A DNA stretch of 64,000 bases from NCBI GenBank assembly GCA_022414725.1, contig CM039462.1, positions 51,094,279 through 51,158,278 of the forward strand, written 5' to 3'. The stretch's first letter is position 1; the number at the start of each line of letters is the position of its first letter. A program made the translations under genes and the position numbers. This stretch comes from Microglena sp. YARC (taxonomy: Eukaryota > Chlorophyta > Chlorophyceae > Chlamydomonadales > Chlamydomonadaceae). Positions 20,827-30,861 of the stretch are shown piece by piece. The notes below the pieces were generated by a model. The model had not been told where the DNA came from. It was given only the letters and a program-made list of their open reading frames with translations, and did no database searches.

Positions 20827-21894
20827 ATGAGGCTATTCTTATATTTTTCCCTTTTCGCCCAAACGATTTTTGCACAGATCGATATCGACAATGTAATGAA
20901 TCACATAAATATATATAGAAAAAATCATAATGCACCTGCATTGACATATTCGCCAATAATCTCTGAATTCTCTCAATCTTGGGCTGATCATATGGCACTT
21001 ACTCAAGTATTTGAACATAGTACCAACTCGTTGTATGGTGAAAACATTGCAATGACATCAAGAGCAGGGACAATTGCATTAATCCGATCGATAGATATGT
21101 TTTATAACGAAGTTGAGTTATACAATTATAGCAAACCAAGATTTTATCCAGAAACGGGTCATTTCACTCAATTAGTGTGGATCGATACACGAGAAATCGG
21201 ATTTGGTGTTAATGTGTCGTCAAGTGGATTTACATACATCTGCACAAACTACTATCCTCCTGGAAACTTGTTTAATGCATTCAATGAAAATGTAAAACCA
21301 TATATTACATATCCATCCAATATAATAGCGAAAGAACCCTCCCCTCCATCACCAAATCCACCGATCCCGCATCCAAAGCCACATCCATCACCTCATCAAC
21401 ATCCACACCCACATCCATCACTGCATGTATCAACACTGCCACATCCAACACCACCAATGTCATCATTCCCATCTCAGCCACCATTTGTACATATGTATCC
21501 TCTTCTTCTACCGCCATCATATCCTGTTCAACAATTGAATGCTCATCCATCTTCATCTCCATCTCAATATACATCTCCATGTTATATTTCACCACGATAT
21601 TCTTTGAGCATTAAATATCCTTCACAAAACAAAACACATATTGAAACTATATTGTGTCCATTAATAGAGGATATGTTCAACGAAAAATGTAATATCCGGT
21701 TTGTATCTTCCACAGGTATTTATTACGGTACTAACCCATGCTTGTCTTTGGGAGTGTTGCGCCAGATGATACCATATGATATAGATACATTTACTAATCG
21801 AAACAAGCTGCTTTGCGGAAGCACAATTTCTGTATTTTTGAAAGGGGGTGATGTATTCAGATATCTTTCGTCACGTAAAACTTGTTTGTTGTAA
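20827..21894 (+). CDS. Secreted CAP-domain (SCP/PR-1) protein, intact viral gene
   Basis: The ATG at 20827 starts 355 residues. Residues 1-16 are a signal peptide (RLFLYFSLFAQTIFAQ). A CAP domain follows, to about residue 145, with HINIYRKNHNAPAL, SQSWADHMA, YGENIAMTS, TGHFTQLVW and YICTNYYPPGN, including the typical HFTQLVW and YPPGN boxes. Residues 160-235 are a Pro/His/Ser-rich linker with many PHP and HPHP repeats. The last 90 residues form a Cys-containing domain (CPLIEDMF, CNIRF, NPCLSL, LCGST) with no family I know. CAP proteins are extracellular and often act at cell surfaces. There is no stop or frameshift, unlike its neighbours. Confidence 0.8.
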   Translation: MRLFLYFSLFAQTIFAQIDIDNVMNHINIYRKNHNAPALTYSPIISEFSQSWADHMALTQVFEHSTNSLYGENIAMTSRAGTIALIRSIDMFYNEVELYNYSKPRFYPETGHFTQLVWIDTREIGFGVNVSSSGFTYICTNYYPPGNLFNAFNENVKPYITYPSNIIAKEPSPPSPNPPIPHPKPHPSPHQHPHPHPSLHVSTLPHPTPPMSSFPSQPPFVHMYPLLLPPSYPVQQLNAHPSSSPSQYTSPCYISPRYSLSIKYPSQNKTHIETILCPLIEDMFNEKCNIRFVSSTGIYYGTNPCLSLGVLRQMIPYDIDTFTNRNKLLCGSTISVFLKGGDVFRYLSSRKTCLL

Positions 21895-21908
21895 ATACTA
21901 TCCTTAAC

Positions 21909-22129
21909 TCATCAATGCATCTGCTAGGAAGTCACAAGAATCATCGATAATGAATATGGTATATTATTGGCATACAATTTGACCGACAGTGAATATAAAT
22001 CATACAATCAGGATACAAATCATAAAACCACAAAGTATTTGGGTTTATCAAAAAACATATAGCTTTGTAATACCATTATTTTTTCCTTTAAGTCATCAAT
22101 GCATCCGCTAAAATCATCGATAATGAATA
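21909..22129. repeat. AT-rich viral intergenic region with a two-copy direct repeat
   Basis: TCATCAATGCATCYGCTA followed by ATCATCGATAATGAATA occurs at 21909-21956 and, with a deletion, at 22093-22129. Short ATCATA repeats follow. The region separates the CAP gene from the RNR gene and contains no ORF. It could hold promoter or terminator elements. Confidence 0.5.
22032..22053. repeat. 22-nt dispersed inverted repeat, copy 2
   Basis: This is an exact reverse-complement match to 11333-11354 (here the core reads GTATTTGGGTTTATC). It lies about 140 bp after the CAP gene stop and upstream of RNR. Two exact 22-mers in about 25 kb of viral DNA are unlikely by chance. Confidence 0.6.
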
Positions 22130-22236
22130 GAAGAATCATACAATCATATAATCATACTCATACGATCATTTTGGTTGATGAAAAATAATATATATTTATC
22201 ATAATCCATATAAAGATATTGCAAGTATACATAGTA

Positions 22237-23180
22237 ATGTCAATGAATTGCCCAATTACTTCTCTTAATGATAATCGCTACACGGTGTATCCTATTAAAT
22301 ACCATGACTTATGCGAATTTTACATGTTGTAAGCTTTTGGTCTGCTGATGAAATTGATACCACATTCGACAATTTTACAGAGTCGACCAATGACGAACAA
22401 CACTTCATTAAACTTATCCTTGCCTTTTTCGTAGCTTCCGACGGGATCGTCATGGAAAATTTGGCAACTAGGTTAATGAGCGACGTTCAAATATCAGAAG
22501 CCCGTGCTTTTACGCATTCCAAATCGCAATTGAACAAATCCATTGACAAACGTATGGCAATCTTATCGAAGCGTACATCAAAGACACTGCTGAGAAGGAT
22601 AAGTTATTCGATGCGATACACACAAGGCCGTGTGTGCAAAGAAAAGCGGATTGGGCGATCAAATGGATTGATTGTTCAGAATCTTTTGCCCAAAGACTAG
22701 TTGCATTCGCGGTTGTAGAGGGGATTTTCTTCTCCGGAAGCTTCTGTGCAATTTTCTGGCTGAAAAAAAAGGAACAAAATGCACGGACTCACATTCAGCA
22801 ATGAACTCATCTCGCGAGATGAAGGCATGCATTGTGATTTTGCTATATGTTTGTATAAGAAACTTCTTGACAAGCTTACAGAAGATATGATTTACACAAC
22901 AGTTAAGGAGGCCGTAGAAATCGAAAGTTCCTTCATATCTGAATCTCTTCCTGTCAGTTTAATTGGAATGAACAATGTTTTGATGGTCCTGTACATCAAA
23001 TTCGTGGCTGACAAACTGCTCGTTGATTTCGGGTGTAATAAGCTGTACAATGAATCAAATCCATTCGATTGGATGGAGATGATCTCATTACAAGGGAAAA
23101 CAAACTTTTTTGAAAAACGTGTGAGCGAATATAGGAAAGCTAAACATGATCATAGTTTTACGATGGACGAAGATTTCTGA
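22237..23180 (+). pseudogene. Ribonucleotide reductase small subunit (R2), decayed viral gene
   Basis: The ATG at 22237 begins a class Ia R2 protein of about 314 codons. Recognisable blocks are SFWSADEID, HFIKLILAFFVASDGIVMENL, EARAF, then in another frame [38 protein letters not shown], and then [28 protein letters not shown] and [22 protein letters not shown]. These include the usual iron-ligand regions and the radical-Tyr neighbourhood. Breaks are frameshifts near 22325, 22515 and 22775 and a TGA at 22544. R2 supplies the tyrosyl radical for making deoxyribonucleotides. No large subunit is present in the window. Confidence 0.85.
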
Positions 23181-23615
23181 TTATACCAACAATTATTATT
23201 ATAGTTAAAACATCAATAATCTCTATTCCCAAATACTGGCAATTTTTTGATATGAGCACCAATATATCGATTACCGATTTCATATAGGCGTCATTTCTTT
23301 AAAGTTCTGGCGGCATACTGGTGTCAGACACATTTGTATACAATACGACTATAGAAGTCATTGTATTTTTTGTGACGTGATATTTATTATTCTTTAATAA
23401 ATGTTTGCTGTAATGCCGACATTTACTGGCAAACTTTTGGAAACAGAAACATTTATTAGCTAATGTCCTTGATATAAGCATGAAGAACACGCTATTCAAA
23501 GCTCTAAGGTATACAAAGTTTTAAATGTATTTCTCTTTTTTTCCCTTAGAATTTAGACCGGTATCATACCATTTTTTTGAATTCAAATTCTATTTTTTAT
23601 CTGCAATATTTATAT
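23181..23615. other. AT-rich viral intergenic stretch
   Basis: No confident gene. A minus-strand ORF at 23299-23499 encodes 66 residues with a Cys-rich middle (CFCFQKFASKC). It could be a small viral protein but has no support beyond being open. Confidence 0.3.
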
Positions 23616-24018
23616 ATGACTGTTATTCGAATTGACGTTGAAAAGGACTTAGAAAAGGAAAAACATCGAATAATAAATAAATTGTCTGAAGACACGAAAA
23701 AAAGTATGTATGTATTGATTTACACAAACACTTGTGGATATTGTACAGCATTAATGGGGAAACGAACAGATGATGAAGAATCAACATGTGGTCGTGCTAT
23801 GAAAAATGTACATGTAGATAGAATAATTATACAATGTAATTACAATTGCGTTGATAGCTTGATTGAAATGCTAAAGCGACACATGAAGAACGATAAAAAA
23901 TAAATACTTTAGTCAGACAGTTAGGTGAAATACAGAGTGCCAAAATAAAAAAGAGCGGTAAGTCTAAAGAATGTAAGAATATGCAAGAAAATGTACTATT
24001 CAATTTCTTAAAAGTGTA
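23616..24018 (+). pseudogene. Thioredoxin-like viral protein, C-terminus frameshifted
   Basis: The ATG at 23616 opens a frame to 23903. A lead of about 30 residues is followed by MYVLIYTNTCGYCTALMG, a beta-strand ending in a CxxC (CGYC) redox motif as in thioredoxins. The rest of a thioredoxin fold is only partly recognisable. A second frame from about 23907 to 24018 continues with a Lys-rich tail (RQLGEIQSAKIKKSGKSKECKNMQ), so a small indel near 23900 probably shortened the protein. It may have supported redox reactions such as those of the neighbouring RNR. Confidence 0.55.
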
Positions 24019-24062
24019 AACAAATTGTATGTACAAATCTAATCATAATATAAAAATACATA

Positions 24063-24569
24063 ATGCCACGATCAAAATTATTCTCAGAAAGAGTGGAGGA
24101 TCAAATTACCCGTCTTGACAATCTCGATGTAGGTGGGAGGGAACAACGCATTATAGTATCTATTTCTAAAGAGCTCACATAAATTATGGAACGCCTCATT
24201 ATTACCGAGCGACCCGATGGCAGTGGTATTAAACGCAGAAGGGTGTCCAACATAGCAAAAGAAGATATAATTTCTAGTGATCATCAAAATTTTGTAACCA
24301 GGATGTCTGCTGAACTCAAGAAAGACTTCCCCAACTTTGGTGAACGTTCTACGGAAATGGCAAGGCTGTGGAAAATCCATAAGATGAATCTAGCCAAGCG
24401 CGACGACAGTGATTACTCTGATAATAGCAATAATGAGCTAATTTACAGCGCCAAGCACAAGAAGGCCTCCAAATCCTCCAAGGCCATCAAGGCCACCAAG
24501 ACCACCAAGGCCAAGAAGACCACCAAGGGAGGATTCTATGAGAACGCATATGATTACAATTTCTTTTAA
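24063..24569 (+). pseudogene. YABBY/HMG-like DNA-binding protein, one stop
   Basis: The ATG at 24063 and the 168-codon frame are interrupted once, by a TAA at 24180. Residues 75-115 contain HQNFVTRMSAELKKDFPNFG and EMARLWKIHK, an HMG-box-like helical domain of the kind called YABBY-like in giant-virus genomes. The C-terminus is a basic Lys/Thr/Ala repeat (TKTTKAKKTTKGG) resembling linker-histone tails. It probably binds DNA and may have acted in viral transcription or packaging. The stop lies before the domain, and the ATG at 24186 could still start the domain-carrying part. It ends 4 bp into the convergent gene. Confidence 0.6.
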
Positions 24570-24919
24570 CGTAAATAAAAATATTTTGTAAACCTTTCAT
24601 TGTTATTGTTACCACCCCTCAAGTTTGAAACTATTGATTTTTCTTTATCATCTATACAATATTGATTGAAACGATCATCCTTATATTTTTGAATACCAAT
24701 CATGGGTGTGAAAGAATTACCGGGCATGTTAGACCTAGGGTATTGATAGATAGCCCCGAGAGGAGGGTTGGCTGTTCTCAAATTATAGTGCGTCATATAC
24801 CCGGCATCCGGAGTTACTGGAATGTTACCCCATGGAGCACTAGGTGCGAATGGGGTTCCGGTATACAATCCACCATTAAGGGATTGTTCGGGTGGTGGGA
24901 CGTGTTTCTGTTGTTTCAT
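24566..24919 (-). CDS. Unknown Pro/Asn-rich viral protein, intact, 117 aa
   Basis: The ATG at 24919 and the open frame overlap the convergent YABBY-like gene by 4 bp at their stops, typical viral packing. The product is low in complexity: Pro, Gly, Tyr and Asn rich with no hydrophobic helix (FAPSAPWGNIPVTPDAGY, GGNNNNERF). This suggests a disordered virion or regulatory protein. I do not recognise it. Confidence 0.5.
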   Translation of the reverse strand: MKQQKHVPPPEQSLNGGLYTGTPFAPSAPWGNIPVTPDAGYMTHYNLRTANPPLGAIYQYPRSNMPGNSFTPMIGIQKYKDDRFNQYCIDDKEKSIVSNLRGGNNNNERFTKYFYLR

Positions 24920-24982
24920 CTTTATGTATTTATATGATAAAAAAACATACTTCAGCTTTTCATAAGATGTCTACTCTAGACA

Positions 24983-25215
24983 ATGACAGACATTTTACAA
25001 GAAGTAGAAATAATAAAGGAGAAATTAGGCAAAGGATATTCTAGAAAAATTCTTATGACCGACCATTCCGAATTCCATAAAGCATATCCTAGACTTTTCG
25101 ATATGACACAAGACGCGAATTTCGATGTTAGCACCTTAAAATACATGCTATCTAGTCGCGATAAGATAGACGATAGCAATGTTAACGACGTGGATTCCGA
25201 TGTCATGAATAAGCT

Positions 25216-25218
<3 letters not shown>
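24983..25218 (+). pseudogene. Small viral protein cut by the Copia insertion
   Basis: The ATG at 24983 is followed by about 78 good codons containing MTDHSEFHKAYPRLFDM and FDVSTLKYMLSSRDKID. This resembles a short unnamed protein recurring in mimivirus-like genomes, judging by pattern only. The frame then enters a (TA)n run and a Copia fragment, so the C-terminal end is lost. Confidence 0.5.

Positions 25219-25251
<33 letters not shown>
25219..25251. repeat. (TA)n microsatellite at the virus-Copia joint
   Basis: About 16 TA units lie exactly where viral coding stops and the Copia reverse-transcriptase fragment begins. Confidence 0.9.
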
Positions 25252-25253
<2 letters not shown>

Positions 25254-26044
25254 CTTGGTTGCCAAGTTCAAATCCAGGAGGTTGCTTGCAGTACAGCTGT
25301 TCTTCAAGAACACCATTCAGGAAAGCTGTGCTAATATCAAGCTGTCCCAAACGTGCTGAGGGATGTGCAGCCATGGAGATGGTGTACCTAATGGTGGCAC
25401 GTTTGGCAACATGGGCAAACACTTCATGGTAGTCTTGGCCAGGGCGTTGGGTGAAACCCTGGGCGACGAGTCTGGCTTTAAAACGGTGAAGAGTGCCATC
25501 CAGGTTGTACTTGATGTCAAAGACCCATTTTGTTCCAATGGCTTTGAAACCAGGGGGCAAGTCTTGAAGGAGCCAGGTTTTCATGTCAGCAAGGGAGTCA
25601 ATTTCAGCTTGACATGCTGCTATCCAGTGCTCTTTGTGCTCACTGGCCAAGGCTGCCTTGTATGACTTGGGTATAGGGATGTCATCAAGGGTAGTGAAGA
25701 GAGCAGCAGGGATAGAGTCACATGAACCAGGGTCAGGATCTGCTGGCTCAGAGCTCTTCATGGATCTGGTTATCCTTCTACCAGGAGGTCCAGGATCTAG
25801 AGGAAAATGATCAGGCCTGCCAAGTCTGACCCCATGAACTTGATCTTGTTCAGTTCGAGGTACTTGTGGAGGCATTTCTCCTCCTCTAGGCGTTGGTTGG
25901 TCTTGATCTGGTCCACTAGGTGGATCTCCAGATCCTCGCAGGACTTGAGTTGTCAAGGGAGAAAGGTGGGGCAGAGTCGGTGACTGATCAGGATCTGGTG
26001 GTCTAGGTGGTGGTGATGGCTCAGGGGTGGGTGGTCTAGGTGGT
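25252..26044 (-). pseudogene. Copia pol fragment: linker and start of reverse transcriptase
   Basis: A Pro-rich linker is followed by KSYKAALASEHKEHWIAAC, then FKAIGTKWVFDIKYNLDG, RFKARLVAQGFTQRPGQDY and LGQLDISTAFLNGVLEE, which is the first third of the RVT_2 domain. The frame ends at the (TA)n run before the YVDD catalytic box. The frame visible on the far side of the (TA)n is antisense to the viral ORF and not meaningful. Confidence 0.85.
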
Positions 26045-26335
26045 GTTAATTACATTACATTACATTACATTACATTACATGTTAAAATCTACTTGACACC
26101 GCGAGGGTGTATGAGACTCTGTGCTTTAAACAAAAAGAAAAAGCACCCACAAAGCAAAAAACCCCATTACATCAGGGGGGTGTCGAGGACAGACAAACCA
26201 AACTCCCAACCACCGTTTTGGTGGCGTAGGTATTAAACCCCTTAGAGCCGGACCCAGATCTCAACCACTTACAGTGGCGGAGGTAAGAAGCTAACAAATG
26301 AGAAGTCACAAGAAGAAAAAAAAAGGGATGATAAA

Positions 26336-29300
26336 TTACGGTGCCACTAAGCAGTCCAGGGCTTCCTGTCTTGCTCTTCTACAAGTAGAAAGATAGTCGG
26401 CTAGGTTGCTCCAAAAAGACTTAGTGCCATTTCCATTCATAAAGGTTCTGAATGTGGAATCGCAGAATTCCACATTCCATACGGTTAAGTCGGTATCCTC
26501 ATGGACATGCCTATAAATATCTGTAAACAGCTTCTGGTAGCGGAGGCGAATATCATTATAAAAAGGGCACTCAAACATATGCATTTCATCCTCAGGTTTT
26601 TGGAACCCACACATTTGACAGTGTCTCATTGAGCGAGGGATGTGTGCTCTATCCACCACCCTCATTCTTTCTGTGTTCAGCCAATGGGAACCCATTCTAA
26701 ACTGTGCTATAGAACGAATCTGATCCTGCTTATGTAAGGCGGATGTAAAGGGAATCAAGCCATTCTCATCATTGCTGTTGGCTGCGAACCATTTTTGGTA
26801 TCGGAGGCGTTTAAAGCCAACCCTTCTCTCATCAGGGATGTCTCTAACTACATTGGTGTCACTTGGGTACTTAAACCTCCATGACTCAAAAACTTCAGAC
26901 ATAATCCCTTCGACATCGACAGCCTCCAAACTGTTGATGTTTTTACTGGTTCCTAGCTTGTGGAGAGCACAACGCAAGTCATGAACCCAGCCAGTGTTGG
27001 AGTCAAAAGATTCCTTAAGAGCCATTCTAATGAGATCCTCAGGTTCTTTATGTATGGTCTTGTTCCAGAAGCTCAAAGCTTGTTTAAGCCAAGCAAAACA
27101 CAACGGGGTTCTACCCAGCTCTTCCATGATAATATTAGATGTAGTAGATTGGCAAACACCCAACATTTGTTTAAGTATACCTCTATGCCATTTCTCACAA
27201 GCATGGTCATTTGAGATAAGTGTGTTGTTCAGAATAGAAGGAGCCCACACCTCACAGCCAAAATTCAGGATAGGTTGTACAAGAGAATCAAACAGGTGGG
27301 TGAGAATATCAATATTGTATATCTCCATAGTATGGCATCGCCTACGGAGCATGTGGTGTGCCTTTTGGGCCTTAGTGAGCATCCTAGAAAAAGCAGCTTT
27401 TGCACGATTTCTTGAGTCACCATCCACAAAGAGGGATCCCAAGTAGATAAAAGATAACTTTGTAGAAAGTTGTGCTCCATCATAGACAAATTTGTAATCA
27501 GGATCCATGCGGGCCTCATCACAGAATTGCTTGTTGAAAACGACAATCTCAGTTTTCTTTATATTCACAGCCATCTTAGTAGCCTCGCAGAAATCTCTCA
27601 GGCAGTCAAGCATCGCTTGCATATCTGCCGGGGAACCTGCCATTATAGCTAGGTCATCAGCATAAAGTAACAGTTGCAGAATCTTTCCCCTAAGCTCAGC
27701 CCCTACATTTGGGAGCTTGGATTGGAGGAACGATTCAATTCTATCAATGAACAGACCGAATAGGAGTGGGGATAGGGGGTCTCCTTGTTTAACTCCTACA
27801 AGGGATGGAAAGGAGGATCCAATGTCCCCATGTAGGCGAACTTGGAAAACAACATGATTATACATGGACTTCAGAATACTGAGATAGGGGTCCTTGACTC
27901 CTAGCCTTGGTAAGCAATCCCATAGCAAGTCTCTGTTGACCCAATCATAAGCCTTCTTGAAATCAACAAAAGCCACAAAGAGTGGTTTTTTCTTTTCTCT
28001 ATATTTATCTACAATATGTTAAGAATGAATGATGCATCTGCAGTACCCCTACCACTTCTAAATCCATATTGGCCAGCGGCTCTGAGGTTGAATTCTTCTG
28101 ACCAATCATCTAGTCTACGTAGCATGCAAAGGGAGAAGATCTTTCCTATTGAGTTGCTCACCGCAAGACCTCGATAGTTGTCCTTGTCATACACACTGCC
28201 TTTGGATTTGGGTACAGGTACCAAGGCAGCTGCAGCCCATTGGCTAGGGTAAGAAGTCTTCCAGATGAGATTAAACAGGTTAGTCATAGCTTGTACAAAT
28301 CGGGAGTTGGCCTCATGGGAAGCAAATCTATACCATTCTGCAGGGATACCATCTACCCCGGGGGAGGAGTTTTTCCGTAGGGATTGGAGAACAGAAAACA
28401 CCTCCTGGGTGGTAAAGTCTTGACATAACCATGTTGGTGCGGCCTCTATCTGAGGTCCATCAGCTTGAGGGACAAAGTCCCTAGCATCCAGACTTGGATC
28501 AATACCTACTTGCACATCAAAGAGGTCTGCAAAATAATCAGTCCAATCATGAATTGTGATGTCTGCCGTAGTGGCCTTGTTAGGCTCACGCACGTCTTTC
28601 CAAAAACTTTTCGGATTATGCCGAAGATTCGTATGAAGGTTCTCCATGCGTGTTTCTAGCCACTTCCTCTTCTTTCTTCTGAGAATCCTCTTGTACTCCT
28701 TGTGCATAGAACCAGCCAAGTCAGAGCTAGAGCCATGTTGATGTTCTGCTTGGCTTGCTGCCTGTCTAGCACGATTGCTTTCATCATCATACCATGCGTT
28801 CACGGGCCCGTGCTTACGCTTAGCTACAGGTTTGTGACATGGTGTGCATTTGCTTATGGCTAGTTCGATAGCACTAGCAATCCCCTTCTCTGAATCTTCC
28901 ATAGATGAGCTATGGAGTGCATTGTCAAGTAATCGGTTAACGTCTGGGTCACGCTTGATTGTGTGTGCATACATCTGGACATAGTTGTCTTTCCATTTCA
29001 GTTTGGGCGAAGGTTTACCACCAGCAGGTGTACTAATAGTACCTTGAGAAGGCCTAAGGGCAGCATCTGGTATGTGGAGTGTGATAGGCATGTGGTCAAA
29101 CTTTCCACCCCCGGGCCTGAGAGGGCAGTCATGCTTGGGAGCCACACTAAACTTGACTCCTGGGGTGTTGAGAAGACTAGGGGCGGCTAGCGCATAATCA
29201 ATGACAGATTTCTTGTCCATGCCATCTGCAAAGAAGGTATGTGCACCTTGCATATCACCTTCTGTTCTACCGTTAAGGATGATAAGACCAGTTACTACAC

Positions 29301-29835
29301 ATAGCTGGAGTAGGGCCCCCCCCAATCGATTGGGGGGAGCTGTGTCCATGCTACACCTCGGTTGAATGGTTTGGTTGGGGGCTGTACTATTGGTTTGGGA
29401 TACTGGTTCATCTCCTAACTCGGTATCATCATTGTCCACACCAAGACCAACCCGAGCGTTGAAGTCACCCATCACCACAACGTTGCCTTTTTCCTGGAAG
29501 TTCCCAATGATTTTACCTAGAGTGAGGAAGTGGTCCTCTATACTAATGCAGTCGTCACCATGTTTGTAGTATGAGCTGTTAGCATGTGGGATATAGCACA
29601 CACCAATGTGTGTTCCATGTATGCGAATCCATGCCATGCCTAATTCAGGTGCCTCATGGACTAAAGTAGCATTTAGGCAAGTGCGGACATAGATAGCGAC
29701 CCCCCCATCCTTGCTCAACTTGGGGCGAGGGGCACAAGAAAGGCATTTGAAACCTGGAATGTGGGGGGTGTCTAGCTGGCCACGCACCCCTGTGTGTGAA
29801 AACAATAAAATGTTGTGTTTTCTCACCACTTTCAT
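26336..29835 (-). pseudogene. LINE ORF2: AP-endonuclease and reverse transcriptase, one frameshift
   Basis: The endonuclease part holds GGVAIYVRTCL, VVVMGDFNARVG, SVIDYALAAPSLL and KFDHMPITLHI (catalytic D, N, D and H positions visible). The RT part holds NSSPGVDGIPAEWY, GQYGFRSGRGTADA and, after a one-base shift near 28011, FVDFKKAYDWVNR, GVKQGDPLSPLLFGLF and LLLYADDLAIMAGS. A C-terminal Cys/His knuckle (CQMCGFQKPEDEMHMFECP) ends the protein. Coding in the same frame extends upstream of the ATG at 29835 through LAWNIRGQL, the first endonuclease box, back to the ORF1 stop. Confidence 0.9.
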
Positions 29836-29904
29836 TGCTGCACCGCAGCTGCTTAGAACACTGAGTTGTCCTCTGATGTTCCATGCAAGGCACCTTAGTC
29901 CACT

Positions 29905-30762
29905 TCATGCATCAGTCGATGAGACACCTGAGGGGGGGGCCTTGTCCCGCACCTTCAGGAGTCCTCTATTGAACGAAACCCACTTAGAGGGGTCCCTCTT
30001 AGCTTCCAGAAACGCTGGAAGGTGTTCCTTGTGCAGCTTCAGCTCCTCAGGAGACAAGAAATCCAGAGCTGCTATTCCGCTATCCTTGAGAAACCTTCGG
30101 TTCCTCACAATGGAGGAAGCATCGAAGCTGGAGGATACTGTGATTAGGGCAAGGCGGGGTCGTGAGGGATCCACCTTGCCTCCCATGCGTCGAGCGGACA
30201 CAATAGTAAAATCTGCCTTGTCTTGCTCCTTCTGGGCGTAGGTGTTGTTGGCTTCTAAAGCCTGGGTGAGCTTAGACTTTACAGCCACCGCTAGCTGTCT
30301 GTCGTTCTCGTTGGGATCTTCAAGGATGCCTGAGATCCTGAATTGCATGTCGTAACCTGCTTGGTCTGGGGGGGCTGAGCCCGGTCGCTGTATGAGTGGC
30401 CGACTCCATGCAGATTCTTTTCCCCGTGCTGGGGGCACCACCGGCCGATCCTTGATAGCAGCTTCTAGGGCGGAAATGCGCTTCTCCTGGGATACTATCG
30501 TATCCCTCTGGGCGTTCAGAGTGGCCTCTATGTTTGCGATCTTAGTGGTCTGTTTCTGAACGGTTTCCCGCATCTCACTCAAAAGTCCTTCCACCGACTT
30601 CAATGTTTGATGCGACTCTTTTTTAATCGAGTCGAACGATGTGTCCAGTGTGGGTTTAAGCACTGTAGCGTACCACATTGCAAACCACGGGGGGAGTGCA
30701 CTATCCCCGGGTGATCCAGGGTCAATGCTCATGTCTTGCGTCTGACTTCTAGTTATTGTCAT
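29905..30762 (-). CDS. LINE ORF1: coiled-coil RNA-binding-type protein
   Basis: The ATG at 30762 opens 285 codons. Residues 40-100 form a coiled coil (SVEGLLSEMRETVQKQ, ISALEAAIKD). A C-terminal region from about residue 130 to 270 has the mixed alpha/beta pattern of LINE ORF1 RNA-binding domains (FTIVSARRMGGK). It ends at a TGA at 29905-29907. The codons after this TGA continue, in the same frame, straight into the endonuclease of ORF2. Confidence 0.75.
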   Translation of the reverse strand: MTITRSQTQDMSIDPGSPGDSALPPWFAMWYATVLKPTLDTSFDSIKKESHQTLKSVEGLLSEMRETVQKQTTKIANIEATLNAQRDTIVSQEKRISALEAAIKDRPVVPPARGKESAWSRPLIQRPGSAPPDQAGYDMQFRISGILEDPNENDRQLAVAVKSKLTQALEANNTYAQKEQDKADFTIVSARRMGGKVDPSRPRLALITVSSSFDASSIVRNRRFLKDSGIAALDFLSPEELKLHKEHLPAFLEAKRDPSKWVSFNRGLLKVRDKAPPSGVSSTDA

Positions 30763-30861
30763 AGCTATTCGCACAGGTTTAGTTGGGAGAGCAGCGAGTT
30801 ATTGGGTGCCGGGTGACAGGTGCAATTTGAAAGTTGCGAGTTTGGGTATTTTTGGGTTAAT

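Larger units (their letters stand above)
26051..30855 (-). mobile_element. Nearly full-length LINE (non-LTR retrotransposon), target duplication GTTAAT
   Basis: About 4.8 kb, with ORF1, an AP-endonuclease/RT ORF2, a 3' UTR and a tail of ATGTA-type repeats (on the + strand TACAT repeats at about 26051-26080). GTTAAT flanks it at 26045-26050 and 30856-30861. The interrupted Copia frame resumes with similar Pro-rich sequence on each side. The clade is uncertain: the short-repeat tail and AP-type nuclease without RNase H fit RTE, L2 or Jockey-like groups. A second, truncated copy lies at 9516-10471. Confidence 0.85.

Noticed and set aside
21305..21595. Minus-strand Met/Val-rich ORF in the CAP gene
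   Set aside because: It is the shadow of the Pro/His-rich linker codons on the other strand.
25219..25251. (TA)n or the 2.5-kb repeats as a CRISPR array or origin
   Set aside because: There is no spacer structure. The repeats are a microsatellite and a macrosatellite in eukaryotic DNA.
24976..25256. Minus-strand extension of the Copia RT frame through (TA)n
   Set aside because: Beyond the (TA)n the frame is antisense to a viral ORF with a plausible start, and it has no RT motifs.
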